A stretch of 64,000 nucleotides of DNA from an uncultured Clostridia bacterium (GCA_934233745.1 CAKQGN010000004.1:108681-172680), one strand, 5' to 3'. Positions 8,879-17,364 are shown, numbered from the stretch's first letter. Numbers and translations are program-made. Notes: generated by a model not told the origin, from the sequence alone.

Positions 8879-9124
8879 TTATACCTCAAACGACGTGATT
8901 GCCGACTTCACCGACAAACTTTCAAATCGCCCGAGTTTGCCCGTAAGCGCGGATATGCGCTCTTGCGTACCCTCAACTATCAATGCAATGGCGTTTGCTT
9001 CCTCTCTCGGCACGCCCATGCGTCCGATAATAATATCCGCAAAATCGCTCAAAACTTTCTGCATTTCAACAGCGACAGCCTTGTCGCCTCTAAGCACAAT
9101 GCCTACAACTCCGATTCTTTTCAT
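8879..9124 (-). CDS. TM1266-type iron-only hydrogenase system regulator
   Basis: An 81-residue small ACT/NikR-like protein. The N-terminal MKRIGVVGIVL, the central DIIIGRMGVPREE and the C-terminal ISALTGKLGRFESLSVKSA match the family called 'putative iron-only hydrogenase system regulator' (TM1266). Members usually sit beside hydE/hydG/hydF or hydA; here no hydrogenase gene is within the window, and the next genes are an ABC importer 50 nt downstream. AAAGGAG lies 6-7 nt before the ATG. The long structured leader suggests attenuation. Confidence 0.88.
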   Translation of the reverse strand: MKRIGVVGIVLRGDKAVAVEMQKVLSDFADIIIGRMGVPREEANAIALIVEGTQERISALTGKLGRFESLSVKSAITSFEV

Positions 9125-9149
9125 AAATAGCTCCTTTCAAAAAAAATGC

Positions 9150-9171
9150 GCCACCTCAAACGGTAGCGCAA
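9150..9171 (-). terminator. Attenuator-like hairpin directly before the TM1266-type gene
   Basis: Minus-strand stem GCGCTACC / GGTGGCGC with a short loop, followed by a run of eight T and then immediately the AAAGGAG ribosome-binding site of the TM1266-type gene. Its position between promoter and gene makes it an expression platform rather than a simple gene-end terminator. Confidence 0.6.
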
Positions 9172-9299
9172 AAATGCTGCGATTTTGCTCGTCATCTTAC
9201 ACTCCGTTCTATTGTCGGCTTTTTGCCATCGTTTCGGGCGCACCCTACACTCCGTTTTGCCGACGCACATTGTTTTTGATTCGATATTTTTTTATCTAT
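9172..9299 (-). ncRNA. Candidate structured leader RNA of unknown class
   Basis: Between a strong promoter and the attenuator hairpin lies an about 128-nt leader. GTCGGC (minus strand, 9259-9264) can pair with GCCGAC (9214-9219). A 16-bp block ending AACGGAGTGTA occurs twice (9241-9256 and 9193-9208), 48 bp apart, with one or two changes. I do not recognise a known riboswitch (not TPP, FMN, SAM, THF, glycine or fluoride by their conserved cores). It could instead be a fragment of an interspersed repeat. Confidence 0.4.
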
Positions 9300-9305
9300 A
9301 CGTTG

Positions 9306-9334
9306 ATTTTACGATATTTTGGTTATCTTGTCAA
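9306..9334 (-). promoter_or_regulatory. Sigma-A promoter of TM1266-type gene and ABC importer
   Basis: Perfect TTGACA (9329-9334), 17-bp spacer, TAAAAT (9306-9311) on the minus strand, placed right at the end of the preceding lipoprotein gene. Confidence 0.8.
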
Positions 9335-9337
9335 GCG

Positions 9338-11131
9338 TTAAAAACCAAAGAGCAATGCCGCTCCCAAAATTTTGCTGTCGAGCAGAGTCGGCATATATTC
9401 GGTTTCCATCGTCTTTTCGTCCACATCTTGTTCAAACAACGACCATTTCGCAATTTTTTTGATTGCGGCTGCGCTCTTTGAATTTTCGGCGTAATAGTCA
9501 CCGACAAACGCTTTCAAATCCGCCTTTACGCTCGGAATACAAGCGGCGATTTTGTTGCTTACGTCGTCGATTTTGCCGATTTGCCAGTTGTACCACTGCT
9601 TGATGTAAGGCATGGTGTCTTCGGTTGGCTCGGCAGGGCGCGGATAGGGACAATCTTCCCCCAACAAGCCCTCGATGCCGGTGAACGCCGCTATGTTGTA
9701 CAGCGCAGTGAGGTTCTCTTGGGTTGGGTTAAGCTCGAAATCATAGTATGCTTGTTTCATTTTTTCGATGTTTACGTTGAAAAGCAGTGCGCCGAGCATA
9801 GTTGTGAACATATCTTGTGAGATTATGTCGGGGTGCGACGGCACAAATTTGTCGCTTTCGATTTTTGCAACGATATCGGAAAAGTTGAGGAGCAAGTCGA
9901 GAACGATGAGGGGCATTGCTTTTTGATAGCCCTCCGTGCCCTGCTTGCACACTCTTTCTATGAGTGCGTTTATGCCGTTTCGGTCAAACTTGCCGCTCGC
10001 CATAACGCCGTCGATTACCCTTGCAGACAGTATGACTTTGTTGAGCGAATTTGTCGTATCGTCAAGAGTTTTGTCCTTTTCGAGCTTGGCTTGTTTCAAA
10101 AAGTCGTTGATGAAATCGGAGCTTGAGAGCACGCTCTCGCTTGCGATTGCAACCTCGCAAAGAGAGGGAATGACGTCAACCGCCATATACGCATACTTTG
10201 CGTAGGTGATGATTTGCGAATAGAGTGTTGAAGATATGCTCTTGTTGTCGAAGTTATCGATAAACAAGTCGAGCGCGGCGTCGAGCTTTTTGATTTCCTC
10301 TTGCGTGAGCGCGTTTTTGAGCCTCGTGACGTTGCCCAAAAGTGCGTTGACAAGAGTTGCAAGCTCGCTTGCCGACACGTTTGAGAGCGCACCGTCTTGA
10401 ACGAAAAGTTTGGAATACAGCTCGTCAGTCAAGGTGTTTACCGAGGTGTCGTAAGCAAAAGCGATAAGCTCTCCCATAGCGTTTTTGGCGTCCGAAAGAG
10501 CGTTTTGCATAGCCTGCTTTTGCTCGTCGGTTGCGTTGAGCGATTGCTCTGCAAGATTGAGAATCGCGCGATTGGTGTTGACGTTTTCGATTGCCTGCGC
10601 ACTTGCGCCGCTCGTGCGCATAATCTCTTTTACGTCGTCAAGGCGAATTACGATGCCCGAAACGGTGCTTCTGCCGTCACTGATAAGTTTTGAAATCAAA
10701 TCGTACGCAAGTGAGGAAACGTCGCTCGCGGTAAGCCCGATTTTTTTGAGCATAGGGACAAGCAGTTCGGCATTTTGCGAAAACTCTTTGAGAAGTTTTT
10801 TGCCGTCATCGCTTTGGAGAGTATCTGCAAGCGATTTTATTTTTGCGGTTTGCAAACTCGAATTTTTCACGACGTCGCAAACAAGGCTTGTCCACCCTTT
10901 TGTGACGATATAATCGCCGGCATTGTCAAGCGTGGCAACGGCGTCGTCGGACAAATCGGAACTCCATTTGGGATTTACGCCCGAAAGGAAGATTTGCTCT
11001 ACCCTGTTTGTTTGCCTCGCGCGCTCTCTTTGTGCGCCGTTTTGTCCTCTTTTGTTGCACGCAACAAGGCTCATGCTCAATACAAGCACGAGAATCAGCA
11101 ACAAAATAAGGGCTTTTTTCGACTTTTTCAT
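9338..11131 (-). CDS. Large lipoprotein of unknown function, exporter-linked
   Basis: A 597-residue lipoprotein: signal peptide MKKSKKALILLLILVLVLSM with lipobox LVAC (Cys25), then a mostly alpha-helical extracytoplasmic body without a domain I recognise. It begins 2 nt after the stop of the FtsX-like permease, so it is the third gene of the exporter operon and may be its extracytoplasmic partner. No hydrolase motif or repeat is obvious. Function not assigned. Confidence 0.75.
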   Translation of the reverse strand: MKKSKKALILLLILVLVLSMSLVACNKRGQNGAQRERARQTNRVEQIFLSGVNPKWSSDLSDDAVATLDNAGDYIVTKGWTSLVCDVVKNSSLQTAKIKSLADTLQSDDGKKLLKEFSQNAELLVPMLKKIGLTASDVSSLAYDLISKLISDGRSTVSGIVIRLDDVKEIMRTSGASAQAIENVNTNRAILNLAEQSLNATDEQKQAMQNALSDAKNAMGELIAFAYDTSVNTLTDELYSKLFVQDGALSNVSASELATLVNALLGNVTRLKNALTQEEIKKLDAALDLFIDNFDNKSISSTLYSQIITYAKYAYMAVDVIPSLCEVAIASESVLSSSDFINDFLKQAKLEKDKTLDDTTNSLNKVILSARVIDGVMASGKFDRNGINALIERVCKQGTEGYQKAMPLIVLDLLLNFSDIVAKIESDKFVPSHPDIISQDMFTTMLGALLFNVNIEKMKQAYYDFELNPTQENLTALYNIAAFTGIEGLLGEDCPYPRPAEPTEDTMPYIKQWYNWQIGKIDDVSNKIAACIPSVKADLKAFVGDYYAENSKSAAAIKKIAKWSLFEQDVDEKTMETEYMPTLLDSKILGAALLFGF

Positions 11132-11133
11132 AT

Positions 11134-13560
11134 CTATACCTTTTTGATATTATAACCTTTTTTGAAGCAAAGCGCAAGAGGTACGAGCGTATAGCCGACG
11201 CTCATCGACAAACCTACCGCCGCTACAACCCACGCTTTGTACATAAACTCAAAATACAATCCGAACAATCTGAGCGCATGAATAAGGCAAGACGTTATCA
11301 GCACCGAAAACGCAAACGACATCGCAAACGCAACCATTGCGACAAACGCATATTCAAATAGTTCGGCGCTCAGCAAAGCGTTTTTGGACATTCCGGCATT
11401 GAGCAGTGCGACTCTCCCTTTTTGCGAAGTCGCTCTTCCGATGAGTGCAGAGGCAACCGTAACCGCAAATATAAATATCGTCACCACCGCCGCAAGCGTG
11501 CCGATGAGATCGAACACCGATTGCATGCTTTCCATCTCCCACTTGAACGCGTCAAGAGTTTTGATGACGTAATAGTTGTTGCCGGCAAACTTTTCACGCA
11601 ATGCTCCGACTGTCGAGTCCATATCGCCGTCAACGACGGCAAGCACGGTGTCGACCTTTTTGTCAAACAGATTTTCAAGCAATTGGGACGATGCGACTAT
11701 ATAATTTCCGCTAAACAGAGTGTGCTTCAAAACTCCTCCGACTTCAACTACTTGTTTTATGCCGTTCAATGTCAATTCAAGCCTGTCCCCCTCTTTCACT
11801 CCGTACAGTTCATAAAGGGCAAAATCAACAAAAACATATCGTTTATCGCTCGAAATACGCTCATCAACTATCGTTTTTGGCGTAATATACTCAAAATCCA
11901 CGATATTGAGAATGTCTTTAGAACCAAGCACGTTCATTGTTTTGACTTTACCGCCGACGGACAAATCGGCGTTGCCCCAAACCATTTTCGTTGCGGCCTT
12001 TACACCGCTTGTTTGCTCGAATCTCGATGTGTCGACATCGGCTTGAATGTTTGTGACAAAAACCATGTCCTTGAACTCGTTAACGTACGATGTGAATATG
12101 CTTGTGGTGAGCGAATATGCCATAAACAGCATCATCGCAATGGTCATGCCCACCGTGAGCATAGTCACCGAGCGAGAAAAACTCTTGTCGCGCGCAACGC
12201 TTTTCGCGGCTATTTTTACGCTCGGATATCGCAATTCGGAAACGATTTTACCACCGAATTTCAGCACTTTCGAGCAAGACAACGCAAGCGTCGCGACAGC
12301 AAAAATCATGCCGAATATCGACATAATCGCTCTTGCCGACGGAACGCAAAACTCAATAGCAACGCACGCTATCGTAAGCAACGCAAATGTTGCGATAAGA
12401 CAAACCGTCAGTTTGGAAGGCTTGCTTATGTCGAGTTGATTTTCTCTTATACTTCCTTTGAACGCACGCAAAATCGGCGCAATCGAACTTAAAATCGAGC
12501 ATACAAGACCTATGCCGCCTGCAAGGAACAAATATCCCACAGATATGCCAAAAGCAACGCTTGCGGATAAGGTAAGCTTCAAAAGACCTACAAAAACTCC
12601 GACCGCAAGGGCTGAACCGACAAGCGTGCCTATACACGCCTGAATTGAACTTTCGATGATAAACAATGCAAATATTTGCCTGTTCGTTGCGCCGACGACC
12701 TTGAGTTTCGAGACAAGATTCACCTTTTCGCTCTCGCTCATCATAAACAACAGCACAATTATCGCAATGCCGAGCGCAAGCACCGCGCCGCCCGCAAGCA
12801 CGATGGGCGCAGTCAGACTTTGCGTTTGTTCTTCGATGTACTTTGCGTCCTTCGATGCGGTGACGAGCATGTCTTTGTACGCTTCTTTTGAGCAAATTTC
12901 GTCTATAGTATGATTGATTTTGGATTTGTCGCTCACAACGATATTGATTTCGTTGCAAAGATTTTCGCTCGACAGAATAAGTTTTGAAAAGTTTTCGGTG
13001 AGTCCGAGCATAAGATACGGCGCGTCGTCAAGAAAATATCCGCTTTGTTTTGCGATTGCGCCGACATAGCACACGACTTTTTTCGTGCCGAGAGAAAACT
13101 CCGCTCTGTCGCCTACTTTCAAGCCGAAATGCTTTGCCGCGTTTTGCGAAATCACGATGTCGTCGCTTCTTTCGCCGCTTTGCATTCTTAAAATATCGCC
13201 GTCGATTATATCGATTTCGGCAAGGCTTTCGAGCTGTCCCTTTTTGAAGCCCCTGACGCCGACATACTCGTCGCCGTACATCGCATAAAGTTTGAGCGAC
13301 GGCACGATTTGTTCGATTCCCTCGATGTCTTGAAGAGGCTCGTCTTTCATGATGCGGTCGCTTGTGCTGTTGGTGGAAATCGTAATATCGCTCCTGCCCG
13401 CCGATGCCGTTTCGGTTGCATATATAAAATCGTAAACCGCGCCCTTAAAAGAAATCATGCAAAAAATCATTGCGACAACCACCGCAACCGCAAGAGTCGT
13501 GGCGATAAACCGAAACGGTTTTGCCGTGATATTTTTCAGAGCCAGTTTGAACATTGTCAT
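11134..13560 (-). CDS. FtsX/MacB-family ABC transporter permease
   Basis: An 808-residue membrane protein. One N-terminal transmembrane segment (KPFRFIATTLAVAVVVAMIF) is followed by an extracytoplasmic MacB-like domain, a three-helix FtsX block around residues 250-350, two further helices, a second extracytoplasmic domain, and a second FtsX block at the C-terminus. This duplicated layout is typical of lipoprotein or antimicrobial-peptide exporters of Firmicutes (MacB/YtrF/BceB-like), not ABC importers. ATGs at 13560 and 13554 are both possible; neither has a clear Shine-Dalgarno. It pairs with the ATPase just upstream. Confidence 0.88.
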   Translation of the reverse strand: MTMFKLALKNITAKPFRFIATTLAVAVVVAMIFCMISFKGAVYDFIYATETASAGRSDITISTNSTSDRIMKDEPLQDIEGIEQIVPSLKLYAMYGDEYVGVRGFKKGQLESLAEIDIIDGDILRMQSGERSDDIVISQNAAKHFGLKVGDRAEFSLGTKKVVCYVGAIAKQSGYFLDDAPYLMLGLTENFSKLILSSENLCNEINIVVSDKSKINHTIDEICSKEAYKDMLVTASKDAKYIEEQTQSLTAPIVLAGGAVLALGIAIIVLLFMMSESEKVNLVSKLKVVGATNRQIFALFIIESSIQACIGTLVGSALAVGVFVGLLKLTLSASVAFGISVGYLFLAGGIGLVCSILSSIAPILRAFKGSIRENQLDISKPSKLTVCLIATFALLTIACVAIEFCVPSARAIMSIFGMIFAVATLALSCSKVLKFGGKIVSELRYPSVKIAAKSVARDKSFSRSVTMLTVGMTIAMMLFMAYSLTTSIFTSYVNEFKDMVFVTNIQADVDTSRFEQTSGVKAATKMVWGNADLSVGGKVKTMNVLGSKDILNIVDFEYITPKTIVDERISSDKRYVFVDFALYELYGVKEGDRLELTLNGIKQVVEVGGVLKHTLFSGNYIVASSQLLENLFDKKVDTVLAVVDGDMDSTVGALREKFAGNNYYVIKTLDAFKWEMESMQSVFDLIGTLAAVVTIFIFAVTVASALIGRATSQKGRVALLNAGMSKNALLSAELFEYAFVAMVAFAMSFAFSVLITSCLIHALRLFGLYFEFMYKAWVVAAVGLSMSVGYTLVPLALCFKKGYNIKKV

Positions 13561-13643
13561 AGAATAAAAAATTTGTTTGCTTTTTCCTGTTGGCGTTACG
13601 CTCCCGAAATGTCCTTGCCGTCCGCGTGCATATTTTCACGCAA

Positions 13644-14318
13644 TCAGGCAAGCAAGCCGTCTTCCATTTTTACAATGCGAGATGCATACTCCGCGTGAGA
13701 GGGAGAGTGCGTGACCATGACAAGCGCGACGCCGCGACTTAAATTTATGTCTTTCAAAAGTTCCATAACCTGACGGCCGCGCTCCTTGTCAAGACTGCCC
13801 GTCGGCTCGTCGAGAAAGATTATTTCGGGATTTGTCACAAGTGCCCTTGCAATTGCAACTCTCTGTTGCTCGCCTCCCGAAAGCTGACGAGGATAAGCGT
13901 CCTTGCGTTTTGCAATGCCGAGATATTCCAAAATTTCGTCTACATGCGCCTTATAATCGCTCTCTTTTTGCTTGTCAAGCATCAAGGGCAACGTCACGTT
14001 TTCGTAAACGTTGAGATTGGGAACAAGGTTGTCAAACTGATAGACAAACGAAAAGTCCTGTCTTCTCATGCGAGCGATTTCTTCGTCAGGCGCATCGCAA
14101 AGATCTTGTCCCAAAAGTCTGACGCTTCCCTCACTCGGCTTGTCAATGCCGGCAAGGATATAAAGAAGCGTGGATTTTCCGCTTCCCGATTCGCCTACGA
14201 TTGCAACAAACTCGCCCTCGTCAAGCGTGAAATCGACGCCTTTCAATACGGGCGTTTCAACCTCGCCGGTGATAAAAGTTTTTTTGATGTTTCGGGCTTC
14301 CAACACACAGTTTGCCAT
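13644..14318 (-). CDS. ABC exporter ATP-binding protein (LolD/MacB type)
   Basis: A 224-residue ATPase with Walker A GESGSGKST, Q-loop FVYQFDNLVPNLNVYENV (typical of the LolD/MacB/FtsE group), signature LSGGEQQRVAIARAL and Walker B IIFLDEPTGSLD. The start at 14318 has GGAGG 4 nt upstream; the frame open to 14411 runs across the promoter. It heads a three-gene operon with the FtsX-like permease and the 597-residue lipoprotein. Confidence 0.93.
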   Translation of the reverse strand: MANCVLEARNIKKTFITGEVETPVLKGVDFTLDEGEFVAIVGESGSGKSTLLYILAGIDKPSEGSVRLLGQDLCDAPDEEIARMRRQDFSFVYQFDNLVPNLNVYENVTLPLMLDKQKESDYKAHVDEILEYLGIAKRKDAYPRQLSGGEQQRVAIARALVTNPEIIFLDEPTGSLDKERGRQVMELLKDINLSRGVALVMVTHSPSHAEYASRIVKMEDGLLA

Positions 14319-14376
14319 ACAGCCTCCGTTGCGGCGAATCGATTTTCCTCTCCGCACGCGCATAAATACACTTTGG

Positions 14377-14405
14377 ATTATACCACAGCATATTTGATAA
14401 AACAA
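14377..14405 (-). promoter_or_regulatory. Promoter of FtsX-type exporter operon
   Basis: TTGTTT (14400-14405), 17-bp spacer, TATAAT (14377-14382) on the minus strand, with a TG one base before the -10 (extended -10). Divergent from the queH promoter. Confidence 0.65.
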
Positions 14406-14441
14406 TAACAAAATAGTTGGCGTTTTGCCTCTTAATTATGC

Positions 14442-14453
14442 TATACTGAAAAT
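14442..14453 (+). promoter_or_regulatory. Extended -10 of queH, 6 nt from start codon
   Basis: TGCTATACT on the plus strand is an extended -10 whose hexamer TATACT (14442-14447) ends exactly 6 nt before the queH ATG at 14454; a weak TTGGCG lies 19 bp upstream. There is no Shine-Dalgarno, so the mRNA is predicted to be leaderless. Confidence 0.5.
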
Positions 14454-15068
14454 ATGAAAAACAAAACTCCCAAAATCGGCACAATCGAATACGAAATGCA
14501 AATTGCCAAGGAAAACTATAAAAAGCCTCGGCTGCTTTTGCATGCGTGTTGCGGTCCGTGCGCAAGCAGCGTGCTTGAATATCTCACTCCGCTCTTTGAC
14601 GTGACGGTGTATTTTTACAACCCCAACATTTTGCCGAAAGAGGAGTTTATCAAGCGTGAAAACGCACTTAAAGATGTAATTGCGCACTTTGACGGCGTAA
14701 AACTCATAATCCCCGTGCAAGACGAGATAGAATATATTTCTTATGTCAAGGGACACAAGAACGACCGTGAAGGCGGCGCAAGATGCTCGCTTTGTTTCAC
14801 CCTGCGCCTTGAAAAAACCGCCGAATTTCTTAAATCTCATAGTGACGAATTTGATTTTTTTGCAACGACTCTCACGGTGAGTCCGCACAAAAACGCCCCG
14901 CTTATCAATCAAATCGGCAACGACGTTGCAAATAAAATCGGCGTAAAATATCTCTCGTCTGACTTCAAAAAGCGCGACGGCTATCTCCGCTCCACCGTTT
15001 TATGCCGTGAGTGGGGCATTTATCGACAAGTATACTGCGGTTGCATAAGCGATTTGCTTTTTGACTGA
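14454..15068 (+). CDS. queH: Epoxyqueuosine reductase QueH
   Basis: A 204-residue enzyme reducing epoxyqueuosine in tRNA to queuosine. The vicinal cysteines HACCGPC (Cys32, Cys33, Cys36), the CSLC pair in GARCSLCFTLRLE and the terminal YCGC match the QueH (formerly DUF208) Fe-S cluster sites; the DGYLRSTVLCREWGIYRQVYCGC block is diagnostic. The start is the ATG at 14454 directly after a -10 box, or possibly Met15. Monocistronic, ending in a hairpin terminator. Confidence 0.93.
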   Translation: MKNKTPKIGTIEYEMQIAKENYKKPRLLLHACCGPCASSVLEYLTPLFDVTVYFYNPNILPKEEFIKRENALKDVIAHFDGVKLIIPVQDEIEYISYVKGHKNDREGGARCSLCFTLRLEKTAEFLKSHSDEFDFFATTLTVSPHKNAPLINQIGNDVANKIGVKYLSSDFKKRDGYLRSTVLCREWGIYRQVYCGCISDLLFD

Positions 15069-15163
15069 CGTTCAAAATCATATTCGGAACACTCAAAAAT
15101 TCGGAACACTCAAAAATATGTCGGATTAAAACGATATGCGAGCGAATGATAACAATCGAAAAG

Positions 15164-15188
15164 CCATCGGTCTATCCGATGGTTTTTT
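15164..15188 (+). terminator. Rho-independent terminator after queH
   Basis: Stem CCATCGG / CCGATGG with a short loop and TTTTTT on the plus strand, about 95 nt after the queH stop. Confidence 0.8.
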
Positions 15189-15196
15189 GACACAAT

Positions 15197-15220
15197 AAAA
15201 ACACGCCGACGCGTGTTTTT
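15197..15220 (-). terminator. Terminator of the sigma factor operon
   Basis: Stem AAAAACACGC / GCGTGTTTTT around a 4-nt loop; on the minus strand it follows the anti-sigma gene stop by about 50 nt and ends in TTTTTATT. The A- and T-rich arms would let it work in both directions. Confidence 0.75.
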
Positions 15221-15270
15221 TTTGTTATCTTTTTCTTTTCGTTTCAAGCAAATTTTGGCGGTGTCACACA

Positions 15271-15810
15271 TTAAACGGAGCTTATGTTTACATCCACAAC
15301 TTTGCCTGTTTTTGCGTTTACCTTCACCTCGACTTCATTGACGTAGCCGATGTAAATTTTCACTTCGTAAACGTATACCGAATGTTTGAGATCGCTTGAA
15401 TAGTCGATCTCTTCATTGCTTTTTGCAAGCACCGGTTTTGTGCTTTCTCCAAAGTTTTTTACAACGTAAGTGAGTGCGATTTGCTCTGCCTCCGTTTGCG
15501 AGTAATTGCGGTTTTTGTTTGCAGAACCGAACGCTGTGCCGAACACTGCGCTCAGGACGACGGCGGCAGCAAGAGCCAAAACGATTATCGATATCGTCAA
15601 AATCTTCCGAGTGTTTTTCTTTGCATACTTCTTTTGCGCTTTTTTGATTTTCGCCTCGTCGACATCATCGCTGATTGCCTTTTTATACTCGTATGCATCG
15701 ATGATTTCCGTCATTTTGCGAGCTTTTTCGAGTTCCTGCTCGACAAATACGATTTCCTCTTCGTTTGCCACTCCGTCCTTATACTTTTCGTATGCTTTTT
15801 CAAAATCCAT
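15271..15810 (-). CDS. Membrane anti-sigma factor with PepSY domain
   Basis: A 179-residue single-pass protein: cytoplasmic N-terminal part rich in charged helices (residues 1-68), one transmembrane helix (about 69-92, ILTISIIVLALAAAVVLSAV) and an outside PepSY-like domain (TEAEQIALTYVVKNFG ... YVYEVKIYIGYVNEVEVKVNAKTGKVVDVN). Its gene starts one base after the ECF sigma stop with a GGAGA site, the classic sigma/anti-sigma arrangement. Anti-sigma function is inferred from layout; no zinc-binding ZAS motif is visible. Confidence 0.75.
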   Translation of the reverse strand: MDFEKAYEKYKDGVANEEEIVFVEQELEKARKMTEIIDAYEYKKAISDDVDEAKIKKAQKKYAKKNTRKILTISIIVLALAAAVVLSAVFGTAFGSANKNRNYSQTEAEQIALTYVVKNFGESTKPVLAKSNEEIDYSSDLKHSVYVYEVKIYIGYVNEVEVKVNAKTGKVVDVNISSV

Positions 15811-15811
15811 A

Positions 15812-16285
15812 TCACTTCTCCAAAATCTTTTTTATTTGTTCCCTTGCGCGATACAACATAACCTTGACATTGCTCTCGCTCTTGCCTACAATCGAGGATA
15901 TAGTTTCGATTTTCATATCCTCAAAGTAAAACAGCAGTATGATTTCTTTGAGGTTGTTGGGCAAAAGACCGATTGCATTGTACAGCGCGCGATAGTTTTC
16001 GTCCTCGATTATTTTGTACAGCACCTCGTCGCGCTCGCTCGAAATCTCGTCTGGAAGCTGTGTCAGTTTTGATCTCCACCGCCTCTTGTTCAAAAACAGA
16101 TTTCGACAGACAGTCAATATCCACGCCTTGAAATTTTTGACTTCATCTGCGGTTGCGAGTGCTTTGAAAAATGCTTCCGAAGCCAAGTCTTCGGCTTCGG
16201 AAGCGTTCTTTGTAAGCGACATTGCATACAGCAGAACGTCATTATGATATTTTTTGAACAGCTGTTCTACAAGGTCGTGATCCAT
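15812..16285 (-). CDS. ECF-type RNA polymerase sigma factor
   Basis: A 157-residue sigma factor with only regions 2 and 4: region 2 (LFKKYHNDVLLYAMSLTKN ... AEDLASEAFFKAL ... FKAWILTVCRNLFLNKRR) and region 4 helix-turn-helix (LPNNLKEIILLFYFEDMKIETISSIVGKSESNVKVMLYRAREQIKKIL). It begins 5 nt after the PepSY lipoprotein with no clear Shine-Dalgarno, suggesting translational coupling. An ECF-like promoter upstream of the operon implies autoregulation. Confidence 0.93.
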   Translation of the reverse strand: MDHDLVEQLFKKYHNDVLLYAMSLTKNASEAEDLASEAFFKALATADEVKNFKAWILTVCRNLFLNKRRWRSKLTQLPDEISSERDEVLYKIIEDENYRALYNAIGLLPNNLKEIILLFYFEDMKIETISSIVGKSESNVKVMLYRAREQIKKILEK

Positions 16286-16290
16286 AGATT

Positions 16291-17304
16291 TTAGTCGTCG
16301 ATTTCCTTTTCGTAGTCAAGAATTTTGCCTGTTTTTGCGTCGATTTCGTATTCGTATTCATATCCGCCGGACTTGAATTCGACTTCCCATACGACAACGC
16401 CGTGTTTCACTTCGAGCTTGGCTTTGAGCTGTGTCGTCGTATCGACTCCCGCTTGAACGGTCGCAATGCGGACTGCCTCGTCCTGAGATATTGTGTCGGT
16501 GGCGTAAACCTCGCCTTCTACCTCCACTTTGATGATTCCGCCTGTCACGGCATTAAGTTCATATTCATACTCAACGGTTCCGAGCGTGAACTCGATTTCG
16601 TACACATAAGAACCTTTGTCATAGTCGAGTTTCGCCTTTTTGACAACCGCGTCGGCAGCCGTGAGCGTTGTGTCCTTCAAACCCGCAAGCGCATTCTCCA
16701 CTGCAATAGACGTTGCGGCTTCCACTCCCTTAAACTCTACGCCTTCGGGTGCTTTTTCATAAACGGTCTTATCGTCGATTTCTTCTTTGTGCTTTTCGCC
16801 CGTCAACGCGTCGATGTCATATTCGTACTTCGTTGCGCCGACTTTGAATTCGACCTCATAGAGATATTTGCCGTCGTCAAAGTCGAAATCTATTTCGAGT
16901 TTTGTCACGTCTTTGAGTTGCACTCCCGCATATTCGAGAGCTTTGTCTCTTGCCGCTTCCTTGCCGATGTACTTGTCGTTTTCAAACGGAGCGTCGGGGA
17001 TTTGTTCTTTCGACACCTGGCGGTCATTGATCTTGACCGATTGCACGCTCTTGTCTTCGCCGATCGTCACGTCATATTTGATGCCGTTGATTTCGATTTC
17101 GACAACAAAACTTCCCGTTCCTTTTTGAGTGACGGTTGCATAGTCGATCTTTTGATCTTGTGCGCCGACCGTAAGCAATGCGATTTGCTTAAATTCTTCG
17201 TTTCTTGCTTGCTCTTGTTGATTTTTGTTGTCGCATGCGGCAAATATAACCGTGCAACACACTGCTATCACTATTGCAAAAGTGAGTATTGCTTTTTTCT
17301 TCAT
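16291..17304 (-). CDS. Lipoprotein with tandem PepSY domains
   Basis: A 337-residue lipoprotein: signal peptide, lipobox FAAC (Cys24), then about four related PepSY-like units, each with an alanine-rich helix (EAARDKALEYAGV, EAATSIAVENALAGL, EAVRIATVQAGV) followed by a YEYEVEFK-type strand and D-A-x-TG-x-I/K. PepSY domains bind or inhibit peptidases or sense envelope stress. It is the first gene of the sigma operon, so it probably supplies the outside signal. The ATG at 17304 is chosen because GGAGG lies 8 nt upstream. Confidence 0.85.
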   Translation of the reverse strand: MKKKAILTFAIVIAVCCTVIFAACDNKNQQEQARNEEFKQIALLTVGAQDQKIDYATVTQKGTGSFVVEIEINGIKYDVTIGEDKSVQSVKINDRQVSKEQIPDAPFENDKYIGKEAARDKALEYAGVQLKDVTKLEIDFDFDDGKYLYEVEFKVGATKYEYDIDALTGEKHKEEIDDKTVYEKAPEGVEFKGVEAATSIAVENALAGLKDTTLTAADAVVKKAKLDYDKGSYVYEIEFTLGTVEYEYELNAVTGGIIKVEVEGEVYATDTISQDEAVRIATVQAGVDTTTQLKAKLEVKHGVVVWEVEFKSGGYEYEYEIDAKTGKILDYEKEIDD

Positions 17305-17333
17305 AGGGGTTGCCTCCTTGGGTTTTTTCACAA

Positions 17334-17364
17334 ATAAGACACCCTCGCAAGAAAAAGGTTACAA
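17334..17364 (-). promoter_or_regulatory. ECF-type promoter of PepSY-sigma-anti-sigma operon
   Basis: Minus strand: TGTAAC (17359-17364), 16-bp spacer and TGTC (17338-17341), similar to the AAC...GTC pattern of Firmicute ECF promoters (for example sigma-V/W), about 30 bp before the lipoprotein start. A sigma-A match is not present here. Autoregulation is inferred. Confidence 0.55.
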
